Source: Geobacillus icigianus (GTDB taxonomy: Bacteria > Bacillota > Bacilli > Bacillales > Anoxybacillaceae). Taken from it: a stretch of DNA of 64,000 nt. This document shows positions 43,448-53,812 of this stretch, piece by piece (positions within the stretch are counted from its first letter, which is position 1; the number at the start of each line of letters is the position of its first letter). The notes beneath the pieces were generated by a model, which searched no databases, was not told where the DNA came from, and saw nothing but the letters and a program-made list of their open reading frames with translations. Made by a program: the position numbers and the translations under genes. The DNA is taken from contig NZ_JPYA01000083.1 of the NCBI RefSeq assembly GCF_000750005.1, positions 1 to 64,000 of the forward strand. The letters are read 5' to 3'.

Positions 43448-43579
43448 AAAAAGGTTGGTGAAAAATCGCTGTTTGCCTTGATCGATGCTGGAACGCGAAC
43501 ATAGAGGCTGAGGCACAAGTTTTTTCACTTGAGAACCGATTCGGAGAGGCGGTTGCGCCAGCCAATCATCAGCCTCCTA
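43448..43579 (+). repeat. R2 element copy G (132 bp)
   Basis: Ends AAAAAGGTTGGTGA (43448-43461) and TCATCAGCCTCCTA (43566-43579), with a CACTTGAGAAC core and a possible G-U-rich inner stem. It lies between the divergent yisI-like gene and yisK. Confidence 0.7.
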
Positions 43580-43824
43580 AAGTTGCGGACGGCGAGAGGG
43601 GAAGTTAAACATTATTATACATAGAACGACGAAAAAAGAAAGAGATTCGAGAAAATAAGTGATAAATTTCCTAATTTAGACAAAATTCTACAAGAGACAG
43701 GAGTTTTGGCTTCGATGGCGAATAGGAGAACGTGGAAGCTTTGCCACAGGCAGAAACGGTCGAGGGCGCTGACCCGCGTTTTTGCTAGGGCAACGGAAGA
43801 CGGATTATGGAAAGGAAGAAGGAT
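43580..43824. other. yisK upstream region
   Basis: AT-rich sequence (43610-43700) that probably carries the yisK promoter, but no pair of boxes stands out with good spacing. No ORF here resembles a known protein. Confidence 0.35.
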
Positions 43825-44727
43825 ATGAAGCTTGTCACAGCGGTTGTCAACGGAGAATCGTTTGTTGGAGCCGTGTCAGAAGGGGAAACGACGGTGATTC
43901 ATTTGCGCGGTGCGGAGCGGGCCATGAGCGGAACGGAGACGATACCGGCTTCGATGTTGGCTGCGATCGCGCAAGGAGAGCGATTTTTGGCGCGGGCGCA
44001 AGAGGTCGTTGATTGGGCGCTTCGCCAGCCGAAGCCCGACTACGTCTTTCACCTTGATGCCGTTCGTTTGTTGGCCCCGATTCCACGGCCGGCCAAAAAC
44101 ATTTTTTGCATTGGGAAAAACTACGCTGATCACGCCCTTGAGCTCGGCGGCTCCGCGATTCCCGAACATTTGATTGTGTTTACAAAACCGCCGACGACGG
44201 TGATTGGCCATGGTGAAACGATTTTGCGCCATGCCGATGTCACTGATGAAGTTGATTACGAAGGGGAGCTGGCGGTGGTCATTGGCAAACGGGGGCGAGC
44301 GATCCGCCGCGAGGAAGCGCTCGATTACGTATTTGGATACACGATCATCAATGATGTGACCGCCAGAGATTTGCAAGAGCGGCACCAACAGTATTTCCTC
44401 GGAAAAAGTTTGGATACGTTTTGTCCGATGGGGCCGTGGATTGTGCCTAAATCGCTGCTGCCACACGCGAACGACTTGCGGATTGAAACGCGGGTCAACG
44501 GCGAAGTGCGCCAGCAGGCGAGCACTACGCAACTCATTTTTTCGCTGGAAGCGATCATTGAGACGATTTCCAAAGGCATCACCCTTGAACCGGGCGACGT
44601 GATCGCCACAGGCACGCCGGCGGGAGTCGGAAAAGGGATGAATCCGCCGCGGTTTTTGCAACCGGGCGATGTCGTTGAGGTCACGGTTGAAGGAATCGGC
44701 ACGCTGCGCAACCAAGTGGGCGAGTAA
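43825..44727 (+). CDS. yisK: fumarylacetoacetate hydrolase-family protein YisK
   Basis: A 300-aa enzyme of the FAH superfamily; B. subtilis YisK has been described as an oxaloacetate decarboxylase associated with the Mbl cytoskeleton. The N-terminal third is a variable domain. The FAH domain begins at IFCIGKNYADHALELG (about residue 93), with the metal-binding acids in VDYEGELAVVIGKRG (E-x-E) and the Asp in IINDVTARDLQ, followed by QFLGK-type KSLDTFCPMGPWIV and the final GDVIATGTPAGVG. ATG 43825 after GAAGAAGGAT gives the family-like start MKLVTAVV; an ATG six codons upstream is less likely. Confidence 0.93.
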   Translation: MKLVTAVVNGESFVGAVSEGETTVIHLRGAERAMSGTETIPASMLAAIAQGERFLARAQEVVDWALRQPKPDYVFHLDAVRLLAPIPRPAKNIFCIGKNYADHALELGGSAIPEHLIVFTKPPTTVIGHGETILRHADVTDEVDYEGELAVVIGKRGRAIRREEALDYVFGYTIINDVTARDLQERHQQYFLGKSLDTFCPMGPWIVPKSLLPHANDLRIETRVNGEVRQQASTTQLIFSLEAIIETISKGITLEPGDVIATGTPAGVGKGMNPPRFLQPGDVVEVTVEGIGTLRNQVGE

Positions 44728-44857
44728 CTTGCGCGTAGGCAGCCGACGGCGACCAAGCGCCGGCTGTGCTGCTGCCACGGCCGCAAAAAGCCGCCCCTTT
44801 CCAGTCGCCGCTCGCGGTTCGGGAAGCGGGAAACGACGCGTTCGGCTGTCATCGTGT

Positions 44858-44887
44858 TTGTCAATGATCCGCCGCCCATGCTATGAT
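44858..44887 (+). promoter_or_regulatory. sigma-A promoter of yisL
   Basis: TTGTCA at 44858-44863, 18-bp spacer, TATGAT at 44882-44887. Its position supports the TTG start of yisL at 44922 because any start at 44883-44898 would overlap the -10 box or the transcription start. Confidence 0.65.
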
Positions 44888-44921
44888 GGGGATGAACATG
44901 GAAACGTTGGAGGGATGGACA

Positions 44922-45275
44922 TTGACGCATGCTCATATTACGAGCTGGCTGATCACGATCGTGCTGTTTCTCATCGCCGTATCGATGGTGCGGCGGGGAG
45001 CAGGCAAGGCGAAGGTTGTGCAAATGGTGTTGCGGCTGTTTTACCTTATTACGCTGGCGACAGGGTTGATGCTGTTGCATGGCATCACGACGATTTCACC
45101 GCTTTATTGGTTGAAGGCGCTCGCCGGACTGTGGGTGATTGGGGCGATGGAAATGGTATTAGCGGCAGAAAAAAAAGGAAAACGCACGGCGGCAGGATGG
45201 ACGCAATGGATCGTTGCGCTCGTGGTCACGCTGTTTTTAGGGTTGATGCTGCCGCTCGGTTTTGACTTGTTTTAG
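44922..45275 (+). CDS. yisL: YisL family membrane protein (DUF1516)
   Basis: A 117-aa protein with four hydrophobic helices: ITSWLITIVLFLIAVSM, MVLRLFYLITLATGLMLL, WLKALAGLWVIGAMEMVL and WIVALVVTLFLGLMLPLGF. Length, the TH-x-HIT start and the end LPLGFDLF agree with B. subtilis YisL (118 aa). TTG 44922 has GGAGGG 8 nt upstream and starts like YisL; upstream ATGs conflict with the promoter. Function unknown. yisK-yisL order is as in B. subtilis, where wprA comes next; here repeats follow. Confidence 0.9.
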   Translation: MTHAHITSWLITIVLFLIAVSMVRRGAGKAKVVQMVLRLFYLITLATGLMLLHGITTISPLYWLKALAGLWVIGAMEMVLAAEKKGKRTAAGWTQWIVALVVTLFLGLMLPLGFDLF

Positions 45276-45284
45276 GCGCAACAA

Positions 45285-45404
45285 AGGGGGTATCCCAAAA
45301 GGCCGGGACGCCCTCTCTCATCGCCATAGACAAACAACGGCTCCTTCTCTGCCACACGATATGTTGCGTCTTTCTTGAAGGGAGATCGCTTTTTCGGTCA
45401 GCCG
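45285..45404 (-). repeat. R1 dispersed element, copy 4 (reverse)
   Basis: On the minus strand: GCGGCTGACCGAAAAAGCG, CCCTTCAAGAAAGACGC, ATCGTGTGGCAGAGAAGG, GATGAGAGAGGGCG and the hairpin GAGGGCGTCCC/GGGATACCCCC (45286-45314). It lies about 10 bp after the yisL stop and probably acts as its terminator. Confidence 0.75.
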
Positions 45405-45587
45405 CTTTTTCGCCGCGCCGGGATCAACCGGCGGCTTCTGTTCACGGCGAGAAAGCCCGCTCCTGTCCGCCGGCGATCGCCAAACGATCCGCCGGCTGCA
45501 GCTTGGCTGCCCATGAAGATGAGGGAGAAGCGGCCTTTCCGCGCCGGAAAGGGGGAAAGGGAACGCTGCTTTTTATTTTCCTAATTT
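45405..45587. other. gene-free stretch between R1 and R3 repeats
   Basis: GC-rich, no recognisable protein or RNA. It ends in an AT-rich TTTTTATTTTCC segment before the R3 array. In B. subtilis wprA follows yisL, and no trace of it is visible here. Confidence 0.35.
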
Positions 45588-45866
45588 TCTGTGAAAAAAT
45601 GTTGGCAAGCGGCCCTTTTCATCCTCGGGTGGAGGGCAGGTCGCGCTCTCCATGGAACTTTCCGTGAACATATTGAACTGACGCGAGATTTTCCTCCCCG
45701 GATGGAGGGCAAAACGTCTCCCATGGAACTTTCCGTGAACATGCCGAGCTGACGCGGATTTTCCTCCCCGGATGGAGGGCAAAACCTTGCTCGTGGATCT
45801 TTTCTGTAAAAATGCAGGACTGACGCGGATTTTCCTCCCCCGGGTGGAGGGCAAAACGTTGACCAT
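45588..45866 (-). repeat. R3 tandem array, four units of about 71 bp
   Basis: Units at about 45588-45653, 45654-45724, 45725-45794 and 45795-45866. On the + strand each has TTTTCTGT or CTTTCCGTGAACA, CTGACGCG, ATTTTCCTCCCC, GGATGGAGGGCAAAAC and a CCATGG end. Each can form the hairpin TTTTGCCCTCC/GGAGGAAAA (complementary strand). The first unit is the most divergent. A single copy in opposite orientation is at 57435-57510. Confidence 0.88.
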
Positions 45867-46152
45867 GGATCTTTTCTGTCCGAATAACTGTGACGAAAAA
45901 CGGCGGTTCTCAAGCGGTTTTTGTTCGAAGCGACCCGGCTGACTGCTCTGCCCGGCGCTTACGAGTCGACTATTTCAGAGAAATGGACGAGGGGGCGGTT
46001 TTTCATAATGAACGGTTGGGATGGTGGCCTTCTGGCGGTTGCTTGGTTGAGAAGCGTGGGGCATGAGAGGTGGGGCTGCTTGCTCGCCTGATTGTTCGAT
46101 CGGCTCCACTCGGGCTTTTCCGGATGTCCAATGAAAGGGGGTCTGATCGTTG
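45867..46152. other. gene-free stretch before the FIST-EAL gene
   Basis: A truncated start of a fifth R3 unit (ATCTTTTCTGTCC, 45867-45879), then GC-rich sequence. No promoter pair with good spacing was found; AAAGGGGG at 46134-46141 is the ribosome binding site of the next gene. Confidence 0.4.
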
Positions 46153-48993
46153 ATGCGGTTTTTTGGCTGCCGCCGCGTAGAGGAGTTGCATGATTGGCTT
46201 AGGGAGCATCGCTTCTTAGCGGACGAGCCTCCGTTTGTACAAGTTGCTGGCCATGATGAAACGGACGTGCGCCGCGCGATTGAGGCGCTGGCTCACCATT
46301 GGCCGCAATCCGAAGTGATCGGGATGACTAGCCCGCTGGCTATGGTGGGGGACGCTTCACTCACGATCGGTGCCGCTTCACTGGCCGTTTCCAGCGTTTC
46401 CATGCTGGAGCTGCCGGCGAGTGAATTCGCCCGTCCCACAGAGCTGGCAGCGTTGGTGGCCGAGGCGATCCTTCGTGACGATACCGCTTGGCTGCTGCTG
46501 CTGACCGATCGCCGCGCGGATTTGCCTTCTTTGCTTCGCCATGTGCCGCTGGTGAATGAGCGGATGGTCATCGTTGGGTGCGCGCTGCCGGAACATAGCG
46601 TGCTAGTTTCGCGTGACGGCCGGTTGGAGGGCGGGGGAGTCGCTGTTTCGTTCAGTGGCCCGGCGCTTCGCAGCCACTGCTTTGCGCCGTTTTTGTGGGA
46701 GCCGGTTGGGTTGGCGTTCACCGTGACGAAAAGCCGCGGCCAGCGGCTTGTGGAGCTGGAGGGACAAAAGGCGTCGCTTTATTTGGAACGATACTTGGGA
46801 AAAGAGTTCATTGACCGTTTGCCGCTGTCGGGAGTGGAGTTCCCGTTTCTAGTGGAACGGAATGGGCAGGATGTTTGCCTGCCGATTGTGGCGGTTGATC
46901 AAGACGGGGCGGTTGTCGTGCGCGGCCGCGTCCGTGAAGGGGAAAAAGTGCGGTTTTCTTATGTGCATGCCCCGTCGCTGTACTGGAGTGGGCGCGATTT
47001 GGCTGGACAAGCCGCCAAGCAGCCAACCGGCGGAATGTGGCTGTATCATAGCGCGGCGCTGGGCGGGTATACACGTTCCTTGTTTGACGGCATGGCGGCG
47101 GCTCTGCAGCCAGCGGCATTATTCCCCGCGGTGGAAGTGATCGTTAAAGACGCTTATGCTCCGGTGCGACCGGCCGTGTTTGCTGCGGTTTCGCTGTCGG
47201 AAACATCGGCAGTGGCAGACAGTGGGCTGCCAGCGCCGTTGCCGACGCCGCCTGATGGGGTGATGGCCTTGGCCCAGTTGATGGCCACCGCATCGCGTGA
47301 TATGGAGCGCCTCCATGCCCGCCTGCAAATGTCGGAGCAACGGTATAAGTCGTTGTTTGAACATAATACAGATATTGTCTATTCGACCGATTTGCATGGG
47401 TATTTTACGAGCGTCAATCCAGCCTTTGAGCGCGTGCTGGGCTACCGGAAAGAGGAGATTTTGCATACGAACTCGCTGAAGTATATTCAACCGAGCGACA
47501 TCCCGCGCGTCATCCGTTATTTTTATCGGGCGCTGCGCGGGATGGTGCAAACGTATCAGCTGGAAATCCCAACGAAAGCAGGGGAGCGCCTTCTTTTTCA
47601 AATCAAAAACATCCCGATCATCATCGATGGAAAAAAAGTCGGCATTTATGGGATCGGGCACAATATTACGGAGCAAAAAAAGGCGGAAGAAAAAATCGCC
47701 TATTTGGCGTATTACGATCCCGATACGAATTTGCCGAATCGGACGAAGTGGGAAGAGCTGCTGGCTGAGCAGCTTGAGAAAGCGAGGCGGAAGCAACGAA
47801 AAACAGCCGTTGCGTTGATCGACTTGGATCGGTTTAAATGGATCAACGACAGCATCGGCCATTACGCCGGTGATGGCGTTTTGCGCCAGCTTGTCGAGCG
47901 CATTCAACGCGTCTTGCCCGTCGGCGCCGCGCTTGGCCGGTTTCACGGCGACAAGTTTTGCTTGTTTTTTCCGCTCAAAACGGAAGAAGGGGCGATGGAA
48001 ACGGCGCTCCGCGTTGTGCGGGAAGTCGCGAAGCCGACCGTGTATGGCGAAAAAGAATTTTTTATTACCGCGAGCATTGGGCTCGCTGTTTTTCCTGACG
48101 ATGGAGCGGATGAGCAGGCGCTGTTGCGCCACGCGGACATCGCAGTCAATCGGGCCAAAAAGGTCGGCGGCAACCGGGTCGAGCGGTACAGTGCCCAAAT
48201 GAATGAGGAGGCGCTGCATCGGCTCGAAATGGACAGCCATTTGCGCAAGGCGGTGGAAGAAAATGAACTGTTTCTTTGTTATCAGCCGATCGTGGACATA
48301 CATACAGGGGCGGTGAAGGCGACGGAGGCGCTCGTTCGCTGGCGTCATCCGAAACTCGGTCTCGTGCGTCCGGATGAGTTTATCCCGCTGGCCGAGGAAA
48401 CCGGGGTCATTCATGAAATCGGCCGCTGGGTGTTGCGGACGGCGTGCCTGCAAACGAAACGATGGCAGAAGATGACAGGCAACGATGATCTAGCGGTGTT
48501 TGTCAATGTCTCCGCCGTCCAGTTTCAGCACGAACGGTTTGTCGGCGATGTGAAACAGGCGCTCAGACAGTCGCAGCTGCCGCCGTCTTGCCTGCATCTT
48601 GAACTGACCGAACATTCGATGTTGCGCCATCTCCCCAGCACGCTGCGAACTATGGATGAACTGAGGCGGCTAGGGGTTGGGATCGCTGTCGACGATTTTG
48701 GCAGCGGATATTCGTCGTTTCATTATTTAAAACAGCTGCCGGCCACCATTTTGAAAATCGACCGGGCGTTTATTGAGCACTTGCATACGAACGCGTCGGA
48801 TGAGGCGATTGTCAAAGCGATGATCACGATGGGACGAGGGCTCGGGCTCGAGACGATCGCGGAAGGGGTGGAAACGGTCGAACAGCTCGATCGGCTCCGC
48901 GATTTGCAATGCACGTATGCGCAAGGGTACGCGCTATGCCCGCCGCTGATGGCGGAAGAGGCGACTCCGTATGTGGCCGGAGTTCGGAAATAA
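46153..48993 (+). CDS. FIST-PAS-GGDEF-EAL protein, probable c-di-GMP phosphodiesterase
   Basis: A soluble sensory protein of 946 aa. Residues about 25-200 form a FIST N domain and 215-350 a FIST C domain (small-ligand, perhaps amino-acid sensing). A PAS domain follows at 395-510 (YKSLFEHNTDIVYSTDLHGYFTSVNPAFERVLGY), then GGDEF at 515-685 and EAL at 690-940. The cyclase signature is degenerate (HGDKF at 598-602 instead of GGDEF). The EAL core is intact: EALVRWRHP (E725), ELTEHS, VDDFGSGYSSFHYL, LKIDRAFI and AEGVET. It should therefore degrade c-di-GMP, with GGDEF perhaps a GTP-sensing module. ATG 46153 or TTG 46150 after AAAGGGGG. No transmembrane segment. Confidence 0.93.
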   Translation: MRFFGCRRVEELHDWLREHRFLADEPPFVQVAGHDETDVRRAIEALAHHWPQSEVIGMTSPLAMVGDASLTIGAASLAVSSVSMLELPASEFARPTELAALVAEAILRDDTAWLLLLTDRRADLPSLLRHVPLVNERMVIVGCALPEHSVLVSRDGRLEGGGVAVSFSGPALRSHCFAPFLWEPVGLAFTVTKSRGQRLVELEGQKASLYLERYLGKEFIDRLPLSGVEFPFLVERNGQDVCLPIVAVDQDGAVVVRGRVREGEKVRFSYVHAPSLYWSGRDLAGQAAKQPTGGMWLYHSAALGGYTRSLFDGMAAALQPAALFPAVEVIVKDAYAPVRPAVFAAVSLSETSAVADSGLPAPLPTPPDGVMALAQLMATASRDMERLHARLQMSEQRYKSLFEHNTDIVYSTDLHGYFTSVNPAFERVLGYRKEEILHTNSLKYIQPSDIPRVIRYFYRALRGMVQTYQLEIPTKAGERLLFQIKNIPIIIDGKKVGIYGIGHNITEQKKAEEKIAYLAYYDPDTNLPNRTKWEELLAEQLEKARRKQRKTAVALIDLDRFKWINDSIGHYAGDGVLRQLVERIQRVLPVGAALGRFHGDKFCLFFPLKTEEGAMETALRVVREVAKPTVYGEKEFFITASIGLAVFPDDGADEQALLRHADIAVNRAKKVGGNRVERYSAQMNEEALHRLEMDSHLRKAVEENELFLCYQPIVDIHTGAVKATEALVRWRHPKLGLVRPDEFIPLAEETGVIHEIGRWVLRTACLQTKRWQKMTGNDDLAVFVNVSAVQFQHERFVGDVKQALRQSQLPPSCLHLELTEHSMLRHLPSTLRTMDELRRLGVGIAVDDFGSGYSSFHYLKQLPATILKIDRAFIEHLHTNASDEAIVKAMITMGRGLGLETIAEGVETVEQLDRLRDLQCTYAQGYALCPPLMAEEATPYVAGVRK

Positions 48994-49093
48994 ATCGTCT
49001 AGCGGTCATGCTGCCGCCCAAACGGCCGAAGCCCGCTCATCGGGCAAAGCGGCGCAACGGAAGGTTTCGCACGCTCCCAAGGCGGGCTGCCGG

Positions 49094-49642
49094 TCAGCCC
49101 ATCTGGGCGCAAATGGCCCGCTTTCCGCTGTTGAAGGTGATTTCAAAGCGGTCGCTCGCCCGTTTTCCGCGCTCATAATAATGGTGGACGCTGCCGATTT
49201 GCTCGCTGTTATCATAAATGATAAAGTTCACACCGATAGGGAGGGCGAACAGCAAGCCATTATAGCAATACAAACAATCGTAAAGAGAAAAACCTAGGCC
49301 GTTCAGCCAATGAACGAACTGGAAAAAGGATGGGTCAGATAGAGAAAGAAGCCACTGTTGATACGCATAGGTCAATGGCTTGCGAAAACGGAGGCGATCG
49401 CCATGGCGAACAGGAAAAACGCCAAGATCGGTGGCGACGGCGCCGTTTTCCTGCCATTGACCGGATAACCAATGCCCGCCGCGGAACAGTTCGATCCCTT
49501 GTTCCGCGACTTCCTCCACTAAAGACGCTTCGTCGGATTCGTCATCAAAAAAGATCCATTCGTCATTGACCAACTCGGCAGTTCCATGCACATAAGCCCG
49601 CGGTTGTTCAGCAATCGATTGCAGTCGTTCTTGGATCGTCAC
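49094..49642 (-). CDS. yisN: YisN-like protein (DUF2777-type)
   Basis: A 182-aa cytosolic protein without recognised catalytic motif. Sequence features are TIQERLQSIAEQPRAYVHG, DEWIFFDDESDEASLVEEV, WLNGLGFSLYDCLYCYNGLLF and a C-terminal GSVHHYYERGKRASDRFEITFNSGKRAI. Position beside asnO on the opposite strand equals that of yisN in B. subtilis; the product appears somewhat shorter than B. subtilis YisN. GTG 49642 follows AAGGAGGAGGAAACGCC; the open frame continues upstream over asnO to 50584, which is rejected. The name rests mainly on synteny. Confidence 0.65.
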   Translation of the reverse strand: MTIQERLQSIAEQPRAYVHGTAELVNDEWIFFDDESDEASLVEEVAEQGIELFRGGHWLSGQWQENGAVATDLGVFPVRHGDRLRFRKPLTYAYQQWLLSLSDPSFFQFVHWLNGLGFSLYDCLYCYNGLLFALPIGVNFIIYDNSEQIGSVHHYYERGKRASDRFEITFNSGKRAICAQMG

Positions 49643-49891
49643 GGCGTTTCCTCCTCCTTGTGTTCGTTTTTTCCATTTTTTTGTTTGTTTATTCGTGCGG
49701 TGGCCATGATTGGACAATTCAACGAACGAAAAGACGCTGCATAAAATGAAACCATGCCGATGGAAAATGGGCGGTCGTGTCGTCAAAACGGGCGATCGCT
49801 GACCAATGCCGTGAAAAACGAGACGGGAAAGGAAATGGAGAAGGCGGGGAACGCCTGTTTGCCATTTTCGATCAGGAAAGGATTGATTCAT

Positions 49892-51739
49892 ATGTGTGGC
49901 ATCACTGGCTGGGTCCATTTCGGCCGCGATTTGCGCCGCGAGCAGGCGGTCATTGCTCACATGACCGAGACGCTGGCTCAGCGCGGACCGGACGATACCA
50001 ACATTTGGTTGGATGTTCATGTCGCCTTTGGCCACAAGCGGCTCGTCGTCGTAGATCCGGCGGGCGGCAAGCAGCCGATGGCCCGGCACCAACGTGGGCA
50101 CCGGTATACGATCGTCTATAACGGCGAGCTGTATAATACAGAAGAGATTCGCAGGGAACTGCTGGGCAAAGGCTATACGTTTGAAGGCCATTCCGATACC
50201 GAAGTGCTGCTTGCTGCCTATATGGAATGGAAAGAGCAATGCGTCGACTGGCTCAACGGCATTTTTGCCTTCGCCGTTTGGGATGAGGAGCGCGAGCAGC
50301 TGTTTATGGCGCGCGATCGACTCGGCGTCAAGCCGCTGTTTTATCGCCAAGCAGACGGGGGGCTGCTGTTTGGATCGGAAATCAAGGCGATTTTGGCCCA
50401 TCCGGAAGTAAAAGCGGAAATCAACGGCGAAGGGCTGGCGGAAGTATTCGGTCTCGGGCCGTCGCGGACGCCGGGGCACGGGGTGTTTTGCGGCATTCAA
50501 GAACTGCGTCCGGCGCACGCGCTCACGTTCTCTCGCTCCGGGCTTCGCCGTTGGCGGTATTGGAACGTCGAAAGCGACATCCACCGCGATTCGTTTGCCG
50601 AAACGGTGGAGAAACTTCGTTTTTTATTGACCGATGCGGTCAAGCGCCAATTGGTTTCCGATGTGCCGGTATGCACGTTTTTATCAGGCGGTGTCGACTC
50701 GAGCGCCATTACGGCCATCGCGGCGACGGCGTTTGCTGCCGATGGCCGGGGGCCGCTGCATACGTACTCGATTGATTACGAAGGAAACGATCGCTATTTC
50801 CAAGCAAACGATTTTCAGCCCAATACGGATGCGCCGTTTATTGAACAAGTATCAAGCCAATTTCAAACGATTCATCATCGTTGTGTGATCACTCAAGACG
50901 AACTGTTCAGCCATTTGCGGGATGCCGTCATCGTCCGCGATGTTCCCGGCATGGCGGATATTGATTCGTCGCTTCTTTGGTTTTGCAAGCAAATTCGTGA
51001 GCAATTTGTCGTCAGTTTGTCTGGGGAATGTGCCGATGAAATTTTCGGCGGCTATCCGTGGTTTCACCGCCCGGATGATTTAGCGCGCAAAGGATTCCCG
51101 TGGATGCGATCGATTGAGGCGCGCATCGGCCTGTTAAAAGAGGAATGGCGGCAAAAGCTTCGGCTCGACGATTACGTGCAAATGCGCTATGAAGAAACGA
51201 TGGCCGAGGTGCCGCGCCTTGAGGGGGAGAGCGCTGAAGACGCCAAACGGCGCGAGTGGTTTTACTTAAATATGATTTGGTTTATGACGACGCTTCTTGA
51301 CCGAAAAGATCGAATGAGCATGGGAGCGAGCCTTGAGGTGCGCGTGCCGTTTGCCGATCATCGGCTCGTTGAATATGTCTGGAACATCCCGTGGGAGATG
51401 AAAATGTATGGCGGCCGCGAAAAGGGCATTTTGCGCAAGGCGCTCGAAGGGCTGTTGCCCACGGAGGTGCTCTACCGGAAGAAAAGCCCGTATCCGAAAA
51501 CGCATCATCCCTACTATACGAAACTCGTCAAACAATGGCTGGAGCAGCTGCTCCGCGATCGCTCTTCCATTTTGCATGAGCTGTTCGACCGAGAAAAATT
51601 GACTGCGCTCATTGAATCGGAAGGGAAATCGTTCCAAGTGCCATGGTTCGGCCAGCTGATGACCGGCCCGCAGCTGCTCGCTTACCTTGGCCAAGTGCAT
51701 GTTTGGTTTGAACATTACGGCATTGTGATTACAGAATGA
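49892..51739 (+). CDS. asnO: asparagine synthetase (glutamine-hydrolysing), AsnO type
   Basis: Makes asparagine from aspartate, ATP and glutamine. The 615-aa protein starts MCGITGW, with Cys2 (after Met removal) as glutaminase nucleophile. GATase features RGPDDTNIW, YNGELYN and SDTEVLL precede the synthetase domain with the PP-loop FLSGGVDSSAI (about residue 263-273), LSGECADEIFGGYPWF and the late SMGASLEVRVPFADH block. In B. subtilis AsnO is used in sporulation; its order beside yisN is conserved. ATG 49892 after AGGAAAGG is required for Cys2; the upstream in-frame extension to 49754 is rejected. Confidence 0.96.
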   Translation: MCGITGWVHFGRDLRREQAVIAHMTETLAQRGPDDTNIWLDVHVAFGHKRLVVVDPAGGKQPMARHQRGHRYTIVYNGELYNTEEIRRELLGKGYTFEGHSDTEVLLAAYMEWKEQCVDWLNGIFAFAVWDEEREQLFMARDRLGVKPLFYRQADGGLLFGSEIKAILAHPEVKAEINGEGLAEVFGLGPSRTPGHGVFCGIQELRPAHALTFSRSGLRRWRYWNVESDIHRDSFAETVEKLRFLLTDAVKRQLVSDVPVCTFLSGGVDSSAITAIAATAFAADGRGPLHTYSIDYEGNDRYFQANDFQPNTDAPFIEQVSSQFQTIHHRCVITQDELFSHLRDAVIVRDVPGMADIDSSLLWFCKQIREQFVVSLSGECADEIFGGYPWFHRPDDLARKGFPWMRSIEARIGLLKEEWRQKLRLDDYVQMRYEETMAEVPRLEGESAEDAKRREWFYLNMIWFMTTLLDRKDRMSMGASLEVRVPFADHRLVEYVWNIPWEMKMYGGREKGILRKALEGLLPTEVLYRKKSPYPKTHHPYYTKLVKQWLEQLLRDRSSILHELFDREKLTALIESEGKSFQVPWFGQLMTGPQLLAYLGQVHVWFEHYGIVITE

Positions 51740-51820
51740 CTGTTGCTTGTTAGGTTAGACGAGAGCTTGCGGACCGAAAAATATCATCAGCATTAAAGAA
51801 TAGCGGCTGCGCGTGCAAGG

Positions 51821-51853
51821 AGGGCGTCAGACTCGGCGCCCTTTGATTTTTTC
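51821..51853 (+). terminator. terminator of asnO
   Basis: AGGGCG (51821-51826) pairs with CGCCCT (51837-51842), extendable outward with mismatches, followed by TTGATTTTTTC. Confidence 0.7.
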
Positions 51854-51908
51854 ACTATGGCAATCGTTTCGTTTTCTTTATCTCGGGGGAATCTTCTCGG
51901 TAAAACGG

Positions 51909-53684
<1,776 letters not shown>

Positions 53685-53692
53685 TTACAAAA

Positions 53693-53705
53693 GCAATCGT
53701 TTGCA
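53693..53705. promoter_or_regulatory. LacI-family/cre-like operator near nplT
   Basis: GCAATCGTTTGCA, an almost perfect LacI-family palindrome around the central CG, 21 bp upstream of the nplT start on the complementary strand. It may bind the local LacI-type regulator or CcpA. Confidence 0.6.
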
Positions 53706-53772
53706 TCATTTCCTCTTTAAAAAAAGAGTAAAACAAGAAGAGAAGAAAAGTCAAATTTTATAGAAAAAGAGC

Positions 53773-53800
53773 TTGTAAAATAGAAAAAAGGCGATATAAT
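53773..53800 (+). promoter_or_regulatory. sigma-A promoter of the maltodextrin transport operon
   Basis: TTGTAA at 53773-53778, 16-bp spacer, TATAAT at 53795-53800. Two operator-like palindromes lie just downstream (53813 and 53850). Confidence 0.7.
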
Positions 53801-53812
53801 AGAAATGAGCGG

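Noticed and set aside
44735..44770. Inverted repeat after yisK as terminator
   Set aside because: A CAGCC/GGCTG stem can be drawn, but no U-tract follows in either direction.
43876..44778. Open frame of 300 codons antisense to yisK
   Set aside because: It mirrors the yisK codons; the + strand protein has clear FAH motifs.
45588..45866. Tandem repeat array considered as CRISPR
   Set aside because: Units of about 71 bp are contiguous, diverge gradually and have no unique spacers; no cas genes are near.
47119..48453. Long open frame (444 codons) antisense to the FIST-EAL gene
   Set aside because: The opposite strand encodes a complete, domain-rich protein; the antisense frame has no family resemblance and arises from GC-rich codon usage.
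49643..50584. N-terminal extension of the YisN-like frame over asnO
   Set aside because: It overlaps the asnO coding region and lacks a ribosome binding site, while GTG 49642 has a strong one.
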